From: Verrucomicrobiota bacterium
GTDB lineage: Bacteria; Verrucomicrobiota; Kiritimatiellia; JAHIZV01
NCBI GenBank assembly: GCA_018814445.1
Contig: JAHIZV010000092.1
Coordinates: 1-34,074, forward strand
Length of the DNA: 34,074 nt
Direction: 5' to 3'
Of the stretch, positions 15,324 to 23,477 are shown in pieces. Position numbers and translations under genes: made by a program. Positions within the stretch are counted from its first letter, which is position 1, and every line of letters begins with the position of its first letter. Below the pieces are notes generated by a model. It saw nothing but the letters and a program-made list of their open reading frames with translations. It was not told where the DNA came from and did not search any database.

Positions 15324-16499
15324 TTGAAAGCTATTCTGATCGTTCTTGATTCTGTCGGCATCGGCGCGGCCCCTGATGCTTCGCACTATGACGACGAAGG
15401 AAGCGCCACCATTCCTCACATCGCAACCGCATGTGGAGGACTGAATCTACCCACGATGAAGTCCATGGGTCTCGGTAATATCCCCGGTCTACTGCCCGGC
15501 GGGATTCCTATTGAAGGCGTCTCCCCTGTCGACGGTCCCATTGCTTCCTTCGGGGCCATGCAGGAAGTCTCTGAAGGAAAAGACACTATTACCGGTCACT
15601 GGGAGATCGCAGGGCTTCATATTTCACCTGGGTTCGGCCTTTTCCCGCCTGGCCCCCCGTCGTTTCCCGAGGAGATTATCCGGGAATTCGAAGAACGAAC
15701 CGGCCATAAGGTCATTGGAAACAGCGCCGCAAGCGGCACAGCCGTCATTGAAGAACTCGGTGAACAGGCCATTAAGGAATCGGCATGGATCGTCTACACG
15801 AGTGCCGACTCGGTGTTCCAGATCGCGGCTCACGTCGGGGTCATCCCTCTCGATCAACTCTACAAGGCCTGTGAAATTGCCCGCGAGCTGTGCGACCCCC
15901 TTCGGGTGGGACGCGTAATAGCCCGCCCTTTTACCGGTGGGCCCGGACATTTCGAGCGGACCGAAGACCGGCGGGACTACGCATTCAAGCCGACCGAGAA
16001 AACGATCCTTGAGCGTCTCCATGATGCCGGCGTCCCCGTCTTCTGTGTCGGAAAGATTGAGGACATTTATGCCCACCGCGGCATCACCGATTCAGTCCAC
16101 ACGGGCAACAACAAAGACTCGCAGAAGCAGGTCGTCCGTTTTTTCGAGGAGAACGACGATGGCCTGATCTTTGCGAACTTCATCGACTTCGACATGCACT
16201 TCGGACATCGGCGGGACCCACGGGGATACGGTCAGTGTCTCGAACAGACAGACGTCTATTTCAGGGAGTTTCTTCCCAGGCTGGCTGAAGGTGACGTCCT
16301 CATTATCACGGCCGATCACGGCAACGATCCAACCTTCAAAGGCACGGACCACACCAGGGAGTACGTTCCCCTCCTGGTCTACAGGCCGGGTCACGAAGTG
16401 CAGAATCTCGGGATACGCCAGGGCTTCTACGACGTGGCTCAGTCCCTCGCCTCGCATTTCGGCATTTCACCCATGCCGCGCGGTGAATCCTTTTTGTAA
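15324..16499 (+). CDS. deoB: Phosphopentomutase
   Basis: DeoB interconverts ribose-1-phosphate and ribose-5-phosphate (and the deoxy forms), linking nucleoside phosphorylase products to central metabolism. I start it at a TTG at 15324 (391 residues, MKAILIVLDSVGIGAAPDA), with GGAG seven bases upstream; the frame extends to a GTG at 15297. Metal-site motifs of the alkaline-phosphatase superfamily are present: D9 in VLDSVGIG, the threonine region GKDTITGHWE, FANFIDFDMHFGHRRD, and ITADHGNDPTFKGTDHTRE near the end. The length matches the family (about 390). It is the first gene of a four-gene operon with two nucleoside phosphorylases and cytidine deaminase. Confidence 0.95.
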   Translation: MKAILIVLDSVGIGAAPDASHYDDEGSATIPHIATACGGLNLPTMKSMGLGNIPGLLPGGIPIEGVSPVDGPIASFGAMQEVSEGKDTITGHWEIAGLHISPGFGLFPPGPPSFPEEIIREFEERTGHKVIGNSAASGTAVIEELGEQAIKESAWIVYTSADSVFQIAAHVGVIPLDQLYKACEIARELCDPLRVGRVIARPFTGGPGHFERTEDRRDYAFKPTEKTILERLHDAGVPVFCVGKIEDIYAHRGITDSVHTGNNKDSQKQVVRFFEENDDGLIFANFIDFDMHFGHRRDPRGYGQCLEQTDVYFREFLPRLAEGDVLIITADHGNDPTFKGTDHTREYVPLLVYRPGHEVQNLGIRQGFYDVAQSLASHFGISPMPRGESFL

Positions 16500-16544
16500 T
16501 CCAGTGAACAGGCCTTTTCAGGGCCGCCAGAATGGAGGGTAGCG

Positions 16545-17861
16545 ATGCTTCCTCAATGGATCATTGAGAAGAAACGAGACGGCAACGCACTGACGGAAGA
16601 GGAAATACGTTTTCTCATCGAGGGGTACACGAAGGAGGAGATTCCTGACTACCAGATGGCCGCCTTCGCCATGGCGGTCTATTTCAAAGGCATGACTTTC
16701 GAGGAAATGGCTATCCTCACCGATGCAATGATGCGCTCAGGCGACCTCGTTGACACCTCTTCCATTAAGCTTCCCAAAGCGGACAAGCACTCTACCGGGG
16801 GTATCGGCGACAAGGTTTCCCTGGTGCTCGCTCCCTTGATCGCCTGCTGCGGCATCGCTGTCCCCATGGTATCGGGCCGTGGACTTGGCATCACAGGCGG
16901 GACACTGGATAAACTGGAGTCCATTCCGGGATATCGCACGGATCTCAGCGAGAGGGAGTTTGTCGATACGATCGACAAATGCGGATGCTCGATCACCGGC
17001 CAGACAGGCCAGCTCGCACCGGCCGACAAGAAACTCTACGCGCTCCGTGACGTGACCGGAACAGTGCCTTCGATCCCGTTGATCGTGGCCAGCATCATGT
17101 CGAAGAAGATGGCAGAAGGCATCGATTCTCTTGTGCTCGATGTGAAATGGGGAAAAGGCGCCTTCATGCAGACCATGGAAGATGCCCGCGAGCTGGCACA
17201 TAACATGGTCGAAGTGGGCGTCTGCATGGGGAAAAACATGACCGCCCTTCTCACGGGCATGAATCAACCGCTTGGAAGAACAGCGGGCAACGCGCTTGAA
17301 GTCATCGAGTCGATCGAGGCCCTGAAGGGCAATGGCCCAGCGGACCTGATGCAGGTGACGCTCGAGCTCTGCGGCCACATGCTCCTGCTCTCAAAGAAGG
17401 CATCCGACATCAAGGAAGCAAAAGGGATTCTTCTCTCCCATATAGAATCGGGTGAGGCGCTGGAACGCTTCAAGCAGATGGTGGGCTTGCAGGGCGGCGA
17501 CCCCGCTTCGATCGATGATATCTCGAAACTTCCACGCGCGGCGACTCAGGAACCCGTTTCCTCATCTGAAAGCGGGTATATTGCGGCGGTCGATGCGGAG
17601 AAGATCGGACGGGCCTGCATTCTTCTCGGCGCGGGCCGTAAACGCACTGAGGACGCCGTGGATTTCGCCGTCGGCGTGTCTGACATTCTCAAGATAGGTG
17701 ACAAGGTGCAACGCGGCGACAAACTGCTCACGGTCCACGCCAATGATCCTGCCTCCTGCTCCGAAGCAGTCGCCATGACACGCGAGGCGTTCGCGTTCAG
17801 CGAAGCGCCCGTCGAGTCACCGGAACTCATTAACGAAATCGTCACACCGAAAGGATCCTGA
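16545..17861 (+). CDS. deoA: Pyrimidine-nucleoside/thymidine phosphorylase
   Basis: A 438-residue enzyme that splits thymidine, deoxyuridine or uridine with phosphate to give the base and (deoxy)ribose-1-phosphate. The family signature is clear: KADKHSTGGIGDKVSLVLAP (about 77-96) and SGRGLGITGGTLDKLESIPG, with the conserved lysine and serine of the phosphate and pyrimidine sites. The C-terminal PYNP domain (about 345-438) contains a biotinyl-like fold. The ATG has GGAGGG five bases upstream. The broad-specificity Pdp form is equally possible, so the symbol is by pathway. It is followed by the purine-nucleoside phosphorylase after one base. Confidence 0.92.
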   Translation: MLPQWIIEKKRDGNALTEEEIRFLIEGYTKEEIPDYQMAAFAMAVYFKGMTFEEMAILTDAMMRSGDLVDTSSIKLPKADKHSTGGIGDKVSLVLAPLIACCGIAVPMVSGRGLGITGGTLDKLESIPGYRTDLSEREFVDTIDKCGCSITGQTGQLAPADKKLYALRDVTGTVPSIPLIVASIMSKKMAEGIDSLVLDVKWGKGAFMQTMEDARELAHNMVEVGVCMGKNMTALLTGMNQPLGRTAGNALEVIESIEALKGNGPADLMQVTLELCGHMLLLSKKASDIKEAKGILLSHIESGEALERFKQMVGLQGGDPASIDDISKLPRAATQEPVSSSESGYIAAVDAEKIGRACILLGAGRKRTEDAVDFAVGVSDILKIGDKVQRGDKLLTVHANDPASCSEAVAMTREAFAFSEAPVESPELINEIVTPKGS

Positions 17862-17862
17862 G

Positions 17863-18690
17863 TTGAAACGAGATATTCTTGAACATGCATCAGAAACGGT
17901 CCGTGCCGCGTGGCCTCAGTGCAATCCGGTATGCGGTCTCATCCTGGGCTCGGGCTGGAGCGATGTCGCGGAGGCATTTTCTATTCGGGAGACGATGAAC
18001 TACGATGAGATTCCCGGCCTGGGCGCTGCGGGTGTCGCCGGACACGCGGGCCGCCTGTGTTGGGCGGAATACGCGGGAATTGAAACACTCATCTTCCAGG
18101 GCCGTCGCCATTGGTATGAGGGCGTGGGTTGGACACCCGTCGCGCTGCCTGTCTTCATGCTCAACTCCCTTGGCGCCGAATCGGTAATCCTGACCAACGC
18201 CGCGGGCGGTATTCGGGAAGACTTGCATCCGGGCGACCTGATGATTATCGACGACCACATCAACAATATGCCCGAGAATCCCCTGGCGGGTCCCCACGAC
18301 GACTTCTGGGGACTGCGCTTCGCGGACCAGTCAACGGTCTACGACCGGTCCCTCACCGCCAAAATCGAGGCCGCGGCAATGGCTCTTGGCCAGCACATAA
18401 GCCGGGGCGTCTACCTGGCGTCATCGGGACCGACATACGAGACGCCTGCAGAGGTGAGGGCTTTCCGTGCCTGGGGTGCTGATGCGGTGGGTATGTCCAC
18501 CGTCCCGGAAGCCATGCTCGCAAATGCGGCAGGACTGAACGTCGCTGGTATCTCCTGCATCACGAATTACGCCGCGGGAATAAGCAAGGAACCGCTCACT
18601 CATGAAGAGGTCACGGAAACGACCGCAAAAGCCATGCCGAAGATGAAAGAACTTCTGCTTACTTTCTGGAAGGAGTTGGCTGATGGATGA
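17863..18690 (+). CDS. punA: Purine-nucleoside phosphorylase (PNP family I)
   Basis: A 275-residue trimeric-type PNP that phosphorolyses inosine and guanosine. Motifs: GLILGSGWSD (phosphate loop, about 26-35), HAGRL, FQGRRHWYEG, LTNAAGGI, and SSGPTYETPAEVRAF with VGMSTVPEA, followed by GISCITNYAAGIS, all in family order. It begins with TTG one base after the deoA stop, with AAGGA at a suitable distance. It overlaps the cytidine deaminase gene by eight bases. Substrate specificity cannot be fixed from sequence, but the GMST and N-A-A residues point to the 6-oxopurine class. Confidence 0.92.
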   Translation: MKRDILEHASETVRAAWPQCNPVCGLILGSGWSDVAEAFSIRETMNYDEIPGLGAAGVAGHAGRLCWAEYAGIETLIFQGRRHWYEGVGWTPVALPVFMLNSLGAESVILTNAAGGIREDLHPGDLMIIDDHINNMPENPLAGPHDDFWGLRFADQSTVYDRSLTAKIEAAAMALGQHISRGVYLASSGPTYETPAEVRAFRAWGADAVGMSTVPEAMLANAAGLNVAGISCITNYAAGISKEPLTHEEVTETTAKAMPKMKELLLTFWKELADG

Positions 18691-19090
18691 CACAACGTTC
18701 GTTACTCTTCTTAAGAAGGCTGTCGAAGCCTCTAAACAATCCTATGCTCCCTATTCGAAGTTCTCGGTCGGGTCATGCGTTCTGATGGAAGACGGCACTC
18801 AGTACACCGGATGCAACGTGGAAAACGCGTCGTACGGTCTGACACTGTGCGCCGAGCGGAACGCCATTACCACGGCGGTCGCCCGGGGTCAAAGGAAGAT
18901 CGTGGCAGTTGCTATTGTTGCCGACGGCAGTACCCCGCCCTACCCGTGCGGCGCCTGCCGACAGGTCATCAATGAATTCGGCAGCCCGGAGACGATCATC
19001 GTGGTTGCTACCGTGGAACATCCCGAGCAGTTTGACAAAACGACGCTCGGTGAGCTGCTGCCCAACGCGTTCGGGCCTGATTCACTCTAG
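18683..19090 (+). CDS. cdd: Cytidine deaminase
   Basis: A 135-residue homotetrameric-type cytidine deaminase, which turns cytidine and deoxycytidine into uridine and deoxyuridine for the upstream phosphorylase. The zinc and catalytic motifs are intact: CNVENASYG, TLCAERNA (Cys-Ala-Glu) and PCGACRQ with the paired cysteines. AAGGAG lies seven bases before the ATG. It is the last gene of the operon; a nested inverted repeat follows. Confidence 0.95.
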   Translation: MDDTTFVTLLKKAVEASKQSYAPYSKFSVGSCVLMEDGTQYTGCNVENASYGLTLCAERNAITTAVARGQRKIVAVAIVADGSTPPYPCGACRQVINEFGSPETIIVVATVEHPEQFDKTTLGELLPNAFGPDSL

Positions 19091-19191
19091 AGCGTTTTCA
19101 CCAATACTGCAGCCGTGATATCCGCAATGGAGGGACGGCTTCCACACCGTCCGCGGCTGCGGTGAAACGCGGCCCTCCAGAGAAAACCGCT
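19091..19191 (+). repeat. Nested inverted repeat after cdd
   Basis: GCGTTTTCACC (19092-19102) pairs with GGTGAAACGC (19161-19170), GCAGCCG (19109-19115) with CGGCTGC (19154-19160), TGGAGGG (19128-19134) with CCCTCCA (19173-19179), and GGACGG (19133-19138) with CCGTCC (19147-19152). The pairs are mutually exclusive in part. It lies between convergent genes and may act as a bidirectional transcription end or be a dispersed repeat. Confidence 0.5.
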
Positions 19192-19211
19192 ATGATGTTC
19201 TTTAATGTGCT

Positions 19212-20045
19212 CTAACTGCCCAGCGGATACTCGCGGAAGTTCTCTCTTGGATTTCCGTCCAGGCGCATTATCGCAATGACTCCATCGTCTGTCGCTACGG
19301 GGTAGTACCAGGTGAAACCGATTGCGCCGTTCTGCTTCACGAGCGCATCCCCCTCTCCTCCCACGGCGCTCTGCATGGCCCGCTCAAAGTCCTTGGCAAT
19401 GAAAAAGCGCGCGAAACCGTCTTCTATTCGATACTCGCGCCATGCGGTGTATCCCCACATGGCGGACTTGTCCTCGGGATCGGGAATGTACAACGTCGCC
19501 CTCTGCACGAACGAAAGGTCATCGAGCGTATTCATCATGTCGTAGATCTCCTGCGGAACGTGGTCTCGCGGAGGACGCTCCAGCGGCCCGACAAGCTTCC
19601 GGATCTTCGCGCCGAAGTGTTCCATCTGCTCGGACGCGAGTTTCTTGAATACCTTTGACCTGTGTCTTTGGATTCCCGCGTTGAGCATCGCCAGCACTGC
19701 AATCACCGCCGCGAGCAGGAGGGCTATGAACATCATGCTTTCAAGGTATGCTTTGCGAGGCGCCTCACTCTTCCGCCTCGCCTCTTCATCCCTGCCCTCG
19801 CTGATCCCGCGGACAGATGACACTACTTCGTGGATACCCAGCACGAGGGTCAATGCGACTCCTACACCGGCCAACGCCATGCACGATCCGAATATCCCGT
19901 ACAGGAATGCTTCAACCTTGGGGCCGAAGATGTCCCAGCCGAGTGTCGCGTTGAATACACCCACAACAACGAGAAGACCCGCCGCGCATAACAGTACGGA
20001 CGTAATCCAGACGCTTAATGACAACAGTCGAACGCGTGTTTTCAT
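19212..20045 (-). CDS. Membrane protein of unknown function
   Basis: I do not recognise this 277-residue protein. It has three hydrophobic segments (about residues 9-31, 45-68 and 98-120) and a C-terminal soluble domain with a mixed alpha/beta look (near AMWGYTAWREYR and GAIGFTWYYPV), which might be a small sensor or binding domain, but this is a guess. The start is the ATG at 20045, one base after where the preceding gene would have ended before the repeat element inserted, with GAGGAGAGGTGAG upstream; the longer frame to 20060 begins at a TTG. It is last in a six-gene minus-strand cluster. Confidence 0.6.
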   Translation of the reverse strand: MKTRVRLLSLSVWITSVLLCAAGLLVVVGVFNATLGWDIFGPKVEAFLYGIFGSCMALAGVGVALTLVLGIHEVVSSVRGISEGRDEEARRKSEAPRKAYLESMMFIALLLAAVIAVLAMLNAGIQRHRSKVFKKLASEQMEHFGAKIRKLVGPLERPPRDHVPQEIYDMMNTLDDLSFVQRATLYIPDPEDKSAMWGYTAWREYRIEDGFARFFIAKDFERAMQSAVGGEGDALVKQNGAIGFTWYYPVATDDGVIAIMRLDGNPRENFREYPLGS

Positions 20046-20074
20046 CTCACCTCTCCTCAATTCCCGTTTGACCG

Positions 20075-20221
20075 GAATGCCGCTGATTTAAGACCACTTT
20101 CGGATGCGCCAGGCAAAGAATGGCACAGCCCTGACGGGCTTGACTACAAACAATGGATGAAGTTCGCATTGTTTGTAGTCAATGCCGTAAGGCATGTCGT
20201 GGACTTAAGTCAGCGGCATTC
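20075..20221. mobile_element. 147-bp miniature inverted-repeat element, copy 2
   Basis: Same element as at 14951-15097, 142 of 147 bases identical, with terminal repeats at 20075-20097 and 20199-20221. The central hairpin here has a perfect 16-bp stem (20140-20155 with 20167-20182). Flanks of 11 bp (20064-20074 and 20222-20232) match at 8 positions, consistent with an older target-site duplication. It sits between two genes of an operon and supplies the last four codons and stop of the upstream one. Confidence 0.8.
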
Positions 20222-20774
20222 CCGCGTGACCACCCGAGGCCTTTGCCGGAAGCCAGCTTAGAGACGTGTCAGGCGGCGCCGGAAGAGGAATGACGAGTTC
20301 CTCGGACAACGCGAGAACGTTCTCGACGACTTCGCGGACTTCGGAAGAGCCGAGGTCCACGTCCAGCGCCGCCAGTTCCTCATCCGTCATACCCCCGGTT
20401 TCACTCCCTTCGTTATCCGCGTAAACCAGCTTGCGCTCAGTTGCGCCGACCATGACAAACGACTCTTCGTGCATTCTTCTTATCCGGCCCCTGATCTCAC
20501 CACCCGGATACCCGTCCTCATTCAGCGACTGAACCACAGCGAGACTCTTCACGATGAGTCTTTCACGTAGTTTCGCCATCGCCCTGTATTCACGTTCGTA
20601 TAGATCGAACTGGGAAAGCCACTCGGCAAACTCGGTGTCGTCGCGTTCTTCACACAACTGCTCTTCGGCCACGCCATGTATGTAGTCGAGCACGGCATTG
20701 ATGCAGGCGGCGAGATAGAGAAGGTTTTCAAGTAGCGCGCGGGAGTTGTCCGCCTGCCTCCGCCTTCTGCTCAT
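20205..20774 (-). CDS. Helical protein of unknown function, C-terminus altered by repeat element
   Basis: A 189-residue protein, mainly helical, with no family I can name. It begins MSRRRRQADNSRALLENLL and has an acidic C-terminal half (near ADNEGSETGGMTDEELAALD). It overlaps the methyltransferase gene by four bases (ATGA). The last residues, M-P-L-T and the TAA stop, are coded by the terminal repeat of element copy 2. Removing the element and one flank copy restores a frame ending H-A-G-I-E-E-R with TGA one base before the next gene's ATG. Confidence 0.6.
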   Translation of the reverse strand: MSRRRRQADNSRALLENLLYLAACINAVLDYIHGVAEEQLCEERDDTEFAEWLSQFDLYEREYRAMAKLRERLIVKSLAVVQSLNEDGYPGGEIRGRIRRMHEESFVMVGATERKLVYADNEGSETGGMTDEELAALDVDLGSSEVREVVENVLALSEELVIPLPAPPDTSLSWLPAKASGGHAGMPLT

Positions 20775-21283
20775 GGCTGAAGGCCCTCACACCTGAGAAG
20801 CTCTCTTTTCCACGCAAGTCCCGCGGAAAATCCCCCCAGCCTGCCCTGCGCGCCGAGCACACGGTGACATGGCACGAAAAGGGGCAGATCGTTCAGGCCG
20901 CAAGCACTGCCGGCGGCCCGCGCGGCCCCCGGACTTCCCGCGCGTTTCGCCAACTCACCGTAGGAAAGTGTGGAGCCGAAAGGAATACGCGCCAGCGCCT
21001 TCCACGCCTCCGTCGTAAATGCACCCGCATCAGGCAGCACAAGTGGAGGAACCTCGCGCGCCTGTCCCGCGAACAGATCACGAATGAACCGTTCGGCTTT
21101 CTGAAGCGTCTTCCTGTCCGCGGATGCAGACACGTCGTATTCCGCTTTGAGAACCCGAAGTCCTTTGCGCGGTTCTCTTCCCAGCTTCGGAAGAGAGCAG
21201 GATGTGACTTTTCCGCCTGCGGCCCGTACACGGATCGTCCCCCACGATGTGCGCAAGGCCAGATGAGATGGAGCGTTGGCCAT
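20771..21283 (-). CDS. ogt: Methylated-DNA-[protein]-cysteine S-methyltransferase
   Basis: A suicide repair enzyme that moves methyl groups from O6-methylguanine in DNA to its own cysteine. The active site PCHRV is at residues 138-142 (Cys139). It is preceded by the winged-helix recognition region WKALARIPFGSTLSYGELAKRAG and AARAAGSACGLNDLPLF, with the usual Asn. At 170 residues it is the compact Ogt type with an N-terminal small domain and no AraC-type extension. It is squeezed between uncharacterised genes, two bases after one and overlapping the next by four, so it is co-transcribed with them. Confidence 0.9.
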   Translation of the reverse strand: MANAPSHLALRTSWGTIRVRAAGGKVTSCSLPKLGREPRKGLRVLKAEYDVSASADRKTLQKAERFIRDLFAGQAREVPPLVLPDAGAFTTEAWKALARIPFGSTLSYGELAKRAGSPGAARAAGSACGLNDLPLFVPCHRVLGAQGRLGGFSAGLAWKRELLRCEGLQP

Positions 21284-21285
21284 AA

Positions 21286-21801
21286 CTAGCTGAGCAGTTT
21301 GACGACGATGTAGAGCGCGACGGCAACCACGATGATCATGAACACGGCTTTGTTGCGTTGGACGGACCTCTCGCGCCTCCCGTCCCGCGGCGTCCTGAAA
21401 CTTCCTGTCGAAAGATAATTGAGAAATTGAGGCTTATCGCCGCCGCTCATGCCCGCACTGTTGTCCGGGCCGAACAGCGTGGGCACCGGTTGCGGGCGGT
21501 CGGCGGAACCGGACACGTCGGAACCCTCAGCGTTTCCTCCCCTGCCCTGCCATTTGAACAAGCCCTGCTCTCCGCGTCTGGCCCCGAGTTTCAGGGGGCG
21601 TCCTTCCTGTTCTGCAACACGCGATGATTTCAACGGCGTCTCAGCGGGCCGGACCTTCAGTCCCCCCAGATCCCGGATCAACGGGACTTCGCTGCTTTCA
21701 GAATCAAGAGACTTCGAAACGGACTTGATGTCTGTCCGGATCTTATCGGCTTCACGCTCAAGAGCACGAAGCCGTTTGTCGATAGAGCTCTTCTTACGCA
21801 C
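21286..21801 (-). CDS. Tail-anchored coiled-coil protein, unknown function
   Basis: A 171-residue protein with a short coiled coil at the N-terminus (about 5-35, IDKRLRALEREADKIRTDIK), a disordered Gly/Ser/Arg-rich middle, and a single hydrophobic C-terminal segment (about 150-170, FMIIVVAVALYIVVKLLS). The soluble part would face the cytoplasm. The neighbour upstream has the same plan (coiled coil plus C-terminal anchor), so they may act together at the membrane. No known family seen. Confidence 0.55.
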   Translation of the reverse strand: MRKKSSIDKRLRALEREADKIRTDIKSVSKSLDSESSEVPLIRDLGGLKVRPAETPLKSSRVAEQEGRPLKLGARRGEQGLFKWQGRGGNAEGSDVSGSADRPQPVPTLFGPDNSAGMSGGDKPQFLNYLSTGSFRTPRDGRRERSVQRNKAVFMIIVVAVALYIVVKLLS

Positions 21802-21817
21802 GGATATTATTTCACCG

Positions 21818-22531
21818 TCAAAGGGCGCCGATGGTCTGCAGGTAGTACAGAATCACAAGACAGACAAGTGCCAGCAACATGGGAAGGGACACGGCCAGGC
21901 CGATCACCATCCATTCGCCAAAAGACCGCTCATGATGCGATGTCCGATGTTCAAAACTGACAGGTTCAGCCTTCCCTGTCGCCTTTTCGGAGGAACTCAC
22001 GGCCTCGATTTTTGCCATCGTCCGGTTATAGCTCATGCGGGCGTCTTCAAGGGTCGTGAGAGCGCGGTTGAGTTCGTCCTGGAGGTCATCCGGCGCCCAC
22101 TCGTCCTCGTTCATGGTCTCGATTTCCGCGAGGTTCTCCCTGAATTCCCGCCGGGCCGCCGCCAGCAGTTCCAGCAGTTGCTGCGACTTGATCTCATCTT
22201 TCTCAAGCCGGACCAGCGAACTGCCGAGGTGCTCAAGCATTTCGTGCCGGGCGCCGGTGAAATCGCTCTGCTTCTTGCGCAGGTCCTCGAGTTGACGCTT
22301 TTCGTGTTCGATATCCTGTTGTCTCTGGCGAAGCTTCTCAAGTTCGTGCGCGGCAGCGGCAACCTGCTCTTCGACCCGCTCTCTATGCTGCGCCATGCGG
22401 GTAAGATTCAAGTCAGACACGTTCGCCGGAGGAGTCTCGATCGGATCCACTTCATCGGCGGGACCCATGTGGATCTCCGGAGTCTTCTCTCTTTTCTTAA
22501 CCAGGTCATCGTCAAAGAAGTCTCTACCCAT
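21818..22531 (-). CDS. Coiled-coil membrane-anchored protein, unknown function
   Basis: A 237-residue protein whose middle (about 50-165) is a long, charged coiled coil rich in Glu, Arg, Gln and Leu (HELEKLRQRQQDIEHEKRQL). It ends with one hydrophobic segment (about 207-235, VIGLAVSLPMLLALVCLVILYY). The start is the ATG at 22531 with GGAGGG four bases upstream; the frame extends to a TTG at 22543. It lies 20 bases after the LysM lipoprotein gene. The cell-envelope placement and pairing with another tail-anchored protein suggest a scaffold, but the role is unknown. Confidence 0.6.
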   Translation of the reverse strand: MGRDFFDDDLVKKREKTPEIHMGPADEVDPIETPPANVSDLNLTRMAQHRERVEEQVAAAAHELEKLRQRQQDIEHEKRQLEDLRKKQSDFTGARHEMLEHLGSSLVRLEKDEIKSQQLLELLAAARREFRENLAEIETMNEDEWAPDDLQDELNRALTTLEDARMSYNRTMAKIEAVSSSEKATGKAEPVSFEHRTSHHERSFGEWMVIGLAVSLPMLLALVCLVILYYLQTIGAL

Positions 22532-22551
22532 TATTCCCTCCAATCAGGCTG

Positions 22552-23265
22552 TCATCGGGGTATCATCAGCGTCTGCCCCACCTTAACAGCTTCAGGTTTA
22601 TTCAAAGTGTCTTTGTTCGCCTCGTAAATCACCTTCCACCGGCCGGCATCTCCGTACACCTTCCGCGCAATCTTACTGAGCGTGTCGCCGGTAAGCACAG
22701 TATAGCGCTCAATAGCTGGACTCGCGGGTGCCGGCTCCGGCTCCATGATTGAACCTGTGCGTTTGCCCGCAGGAGCGGCAACGGGGGCGGCGGGGGCAGC
22801 GGAACCTCCCTCAGCCCTGGCGAGGCGTTCGCGCAGATGTGATATCTCCTTGCGGAGTCGCGAGATCTCCTGGAGAGAACCGTCCGGAGTGTCAGGAAGC
22901 GAAGCGGCAAACGAGATACGCGCGTGCCTGATCAGCTCCCTGATGATTCCCGCCTTCTCACTGTCCGGCCTGAGTTCAAGGTACCGCTCATAGTGATAGA
23001 TCGCGCGAAGGTAGTCTTCCTTATAGTCATCAAAGATGATGCCAAGCTCCAGATGAGGACGCGCCATGGAGGAGTCCTTGTCTATCGCTTTCTGGAACAA
23101 CTCCACGGCCCCATCGAAGTCGTGCGCTCTCTTCTTGGCTATCCCCCTCTGAACAAGCGGATGACGTTCCTCCCGCTGGTCGAGACTTGCAGCAGTTCTG
23201 CCGCATGCAGAGGCAAAGAGAACGGTCACAAGAGCTAGCGCGATGAACGATAGAAGTTTATGCAT
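22552..23265 (-). CDS. LysM and TPR lipoprotein
   Basis: A 237-residue envelope protein. It has a lipoprotein signal peptide (residues 1-21, lipobox FASAC), two or three tetratricopeptide-like helices (about 40-105: AHDFDGAVELFQKAIDKDSS and YLRAIYHYERYLELRPDS), a short coiled coil with an Ala/Pro linker (about 130-185), and a C-terminal LysM domain (about 187-236, YTVLTGDTLSKIARKVYGDA). LysM binds peptidoglycan, so the protein probably bridges the membrane and the wall while TPR helices recruit partners. It heads the six-gene minus-strand cluster. Confidence 0.85.
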   Translation of the reverse strand: MHKLLSFIALALVTVLFASACGRTAASLDQREERHPLVQRGIAKKRAHDFDGAVELFQKAIDKDSSMARPHLELGIIFDDYKEDYLRAIYHYERYLELRPDSEKAGIIRELIRHARISFAASLPDTPDGSLQEISRLRKEISHLRERLARAEGGSAAPAAPVAAPAGKRTGSIMEPEPAPASPAIERYTVLTGDTLSKIARKVYGDAGRWKVIYEANKDTLNKPEAVKVGQTLMIPR

Positions 23266-23477
23266 GGGCTTTTACCTACCATTGTGCTTTCACCTCGTCA
23301 ATCGCCACCTGTTTCCCGGCATATTTTCCGCGTTCTCGACACTGTTCGCCCGATCCATAACTCAATCCACGCCGATGAATATCTGGATGGTCGGCTGTGA
23401 GACCGATGCGCACAGTATTATGGCACACATTCTGCTCTGCAATATCTTCATAAAGAGGCTATGGTACTGCCATTAGA
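23266..23477. other. Divergent spacer without a recognised feature
   Basis: These 212 bases separate the LysM lipoprotein gene (minus) from the CotH gene (plus) and must hold both promoters. I see no strong sigma-70 pair: a minus-strand TTGCAG with TAATAC 16 bases downstream is only moderate. No heptamer array or hairpin is apparent. Confidence 0.4.

Noticed and set aside
21449-22627. Long plus-strand frame (392 codons) opposite the coiled-coil genes
   Set aside because: It mirrors coiled-coil codons of genes with start sites and clear protein features on the other strand; no family resemblance.
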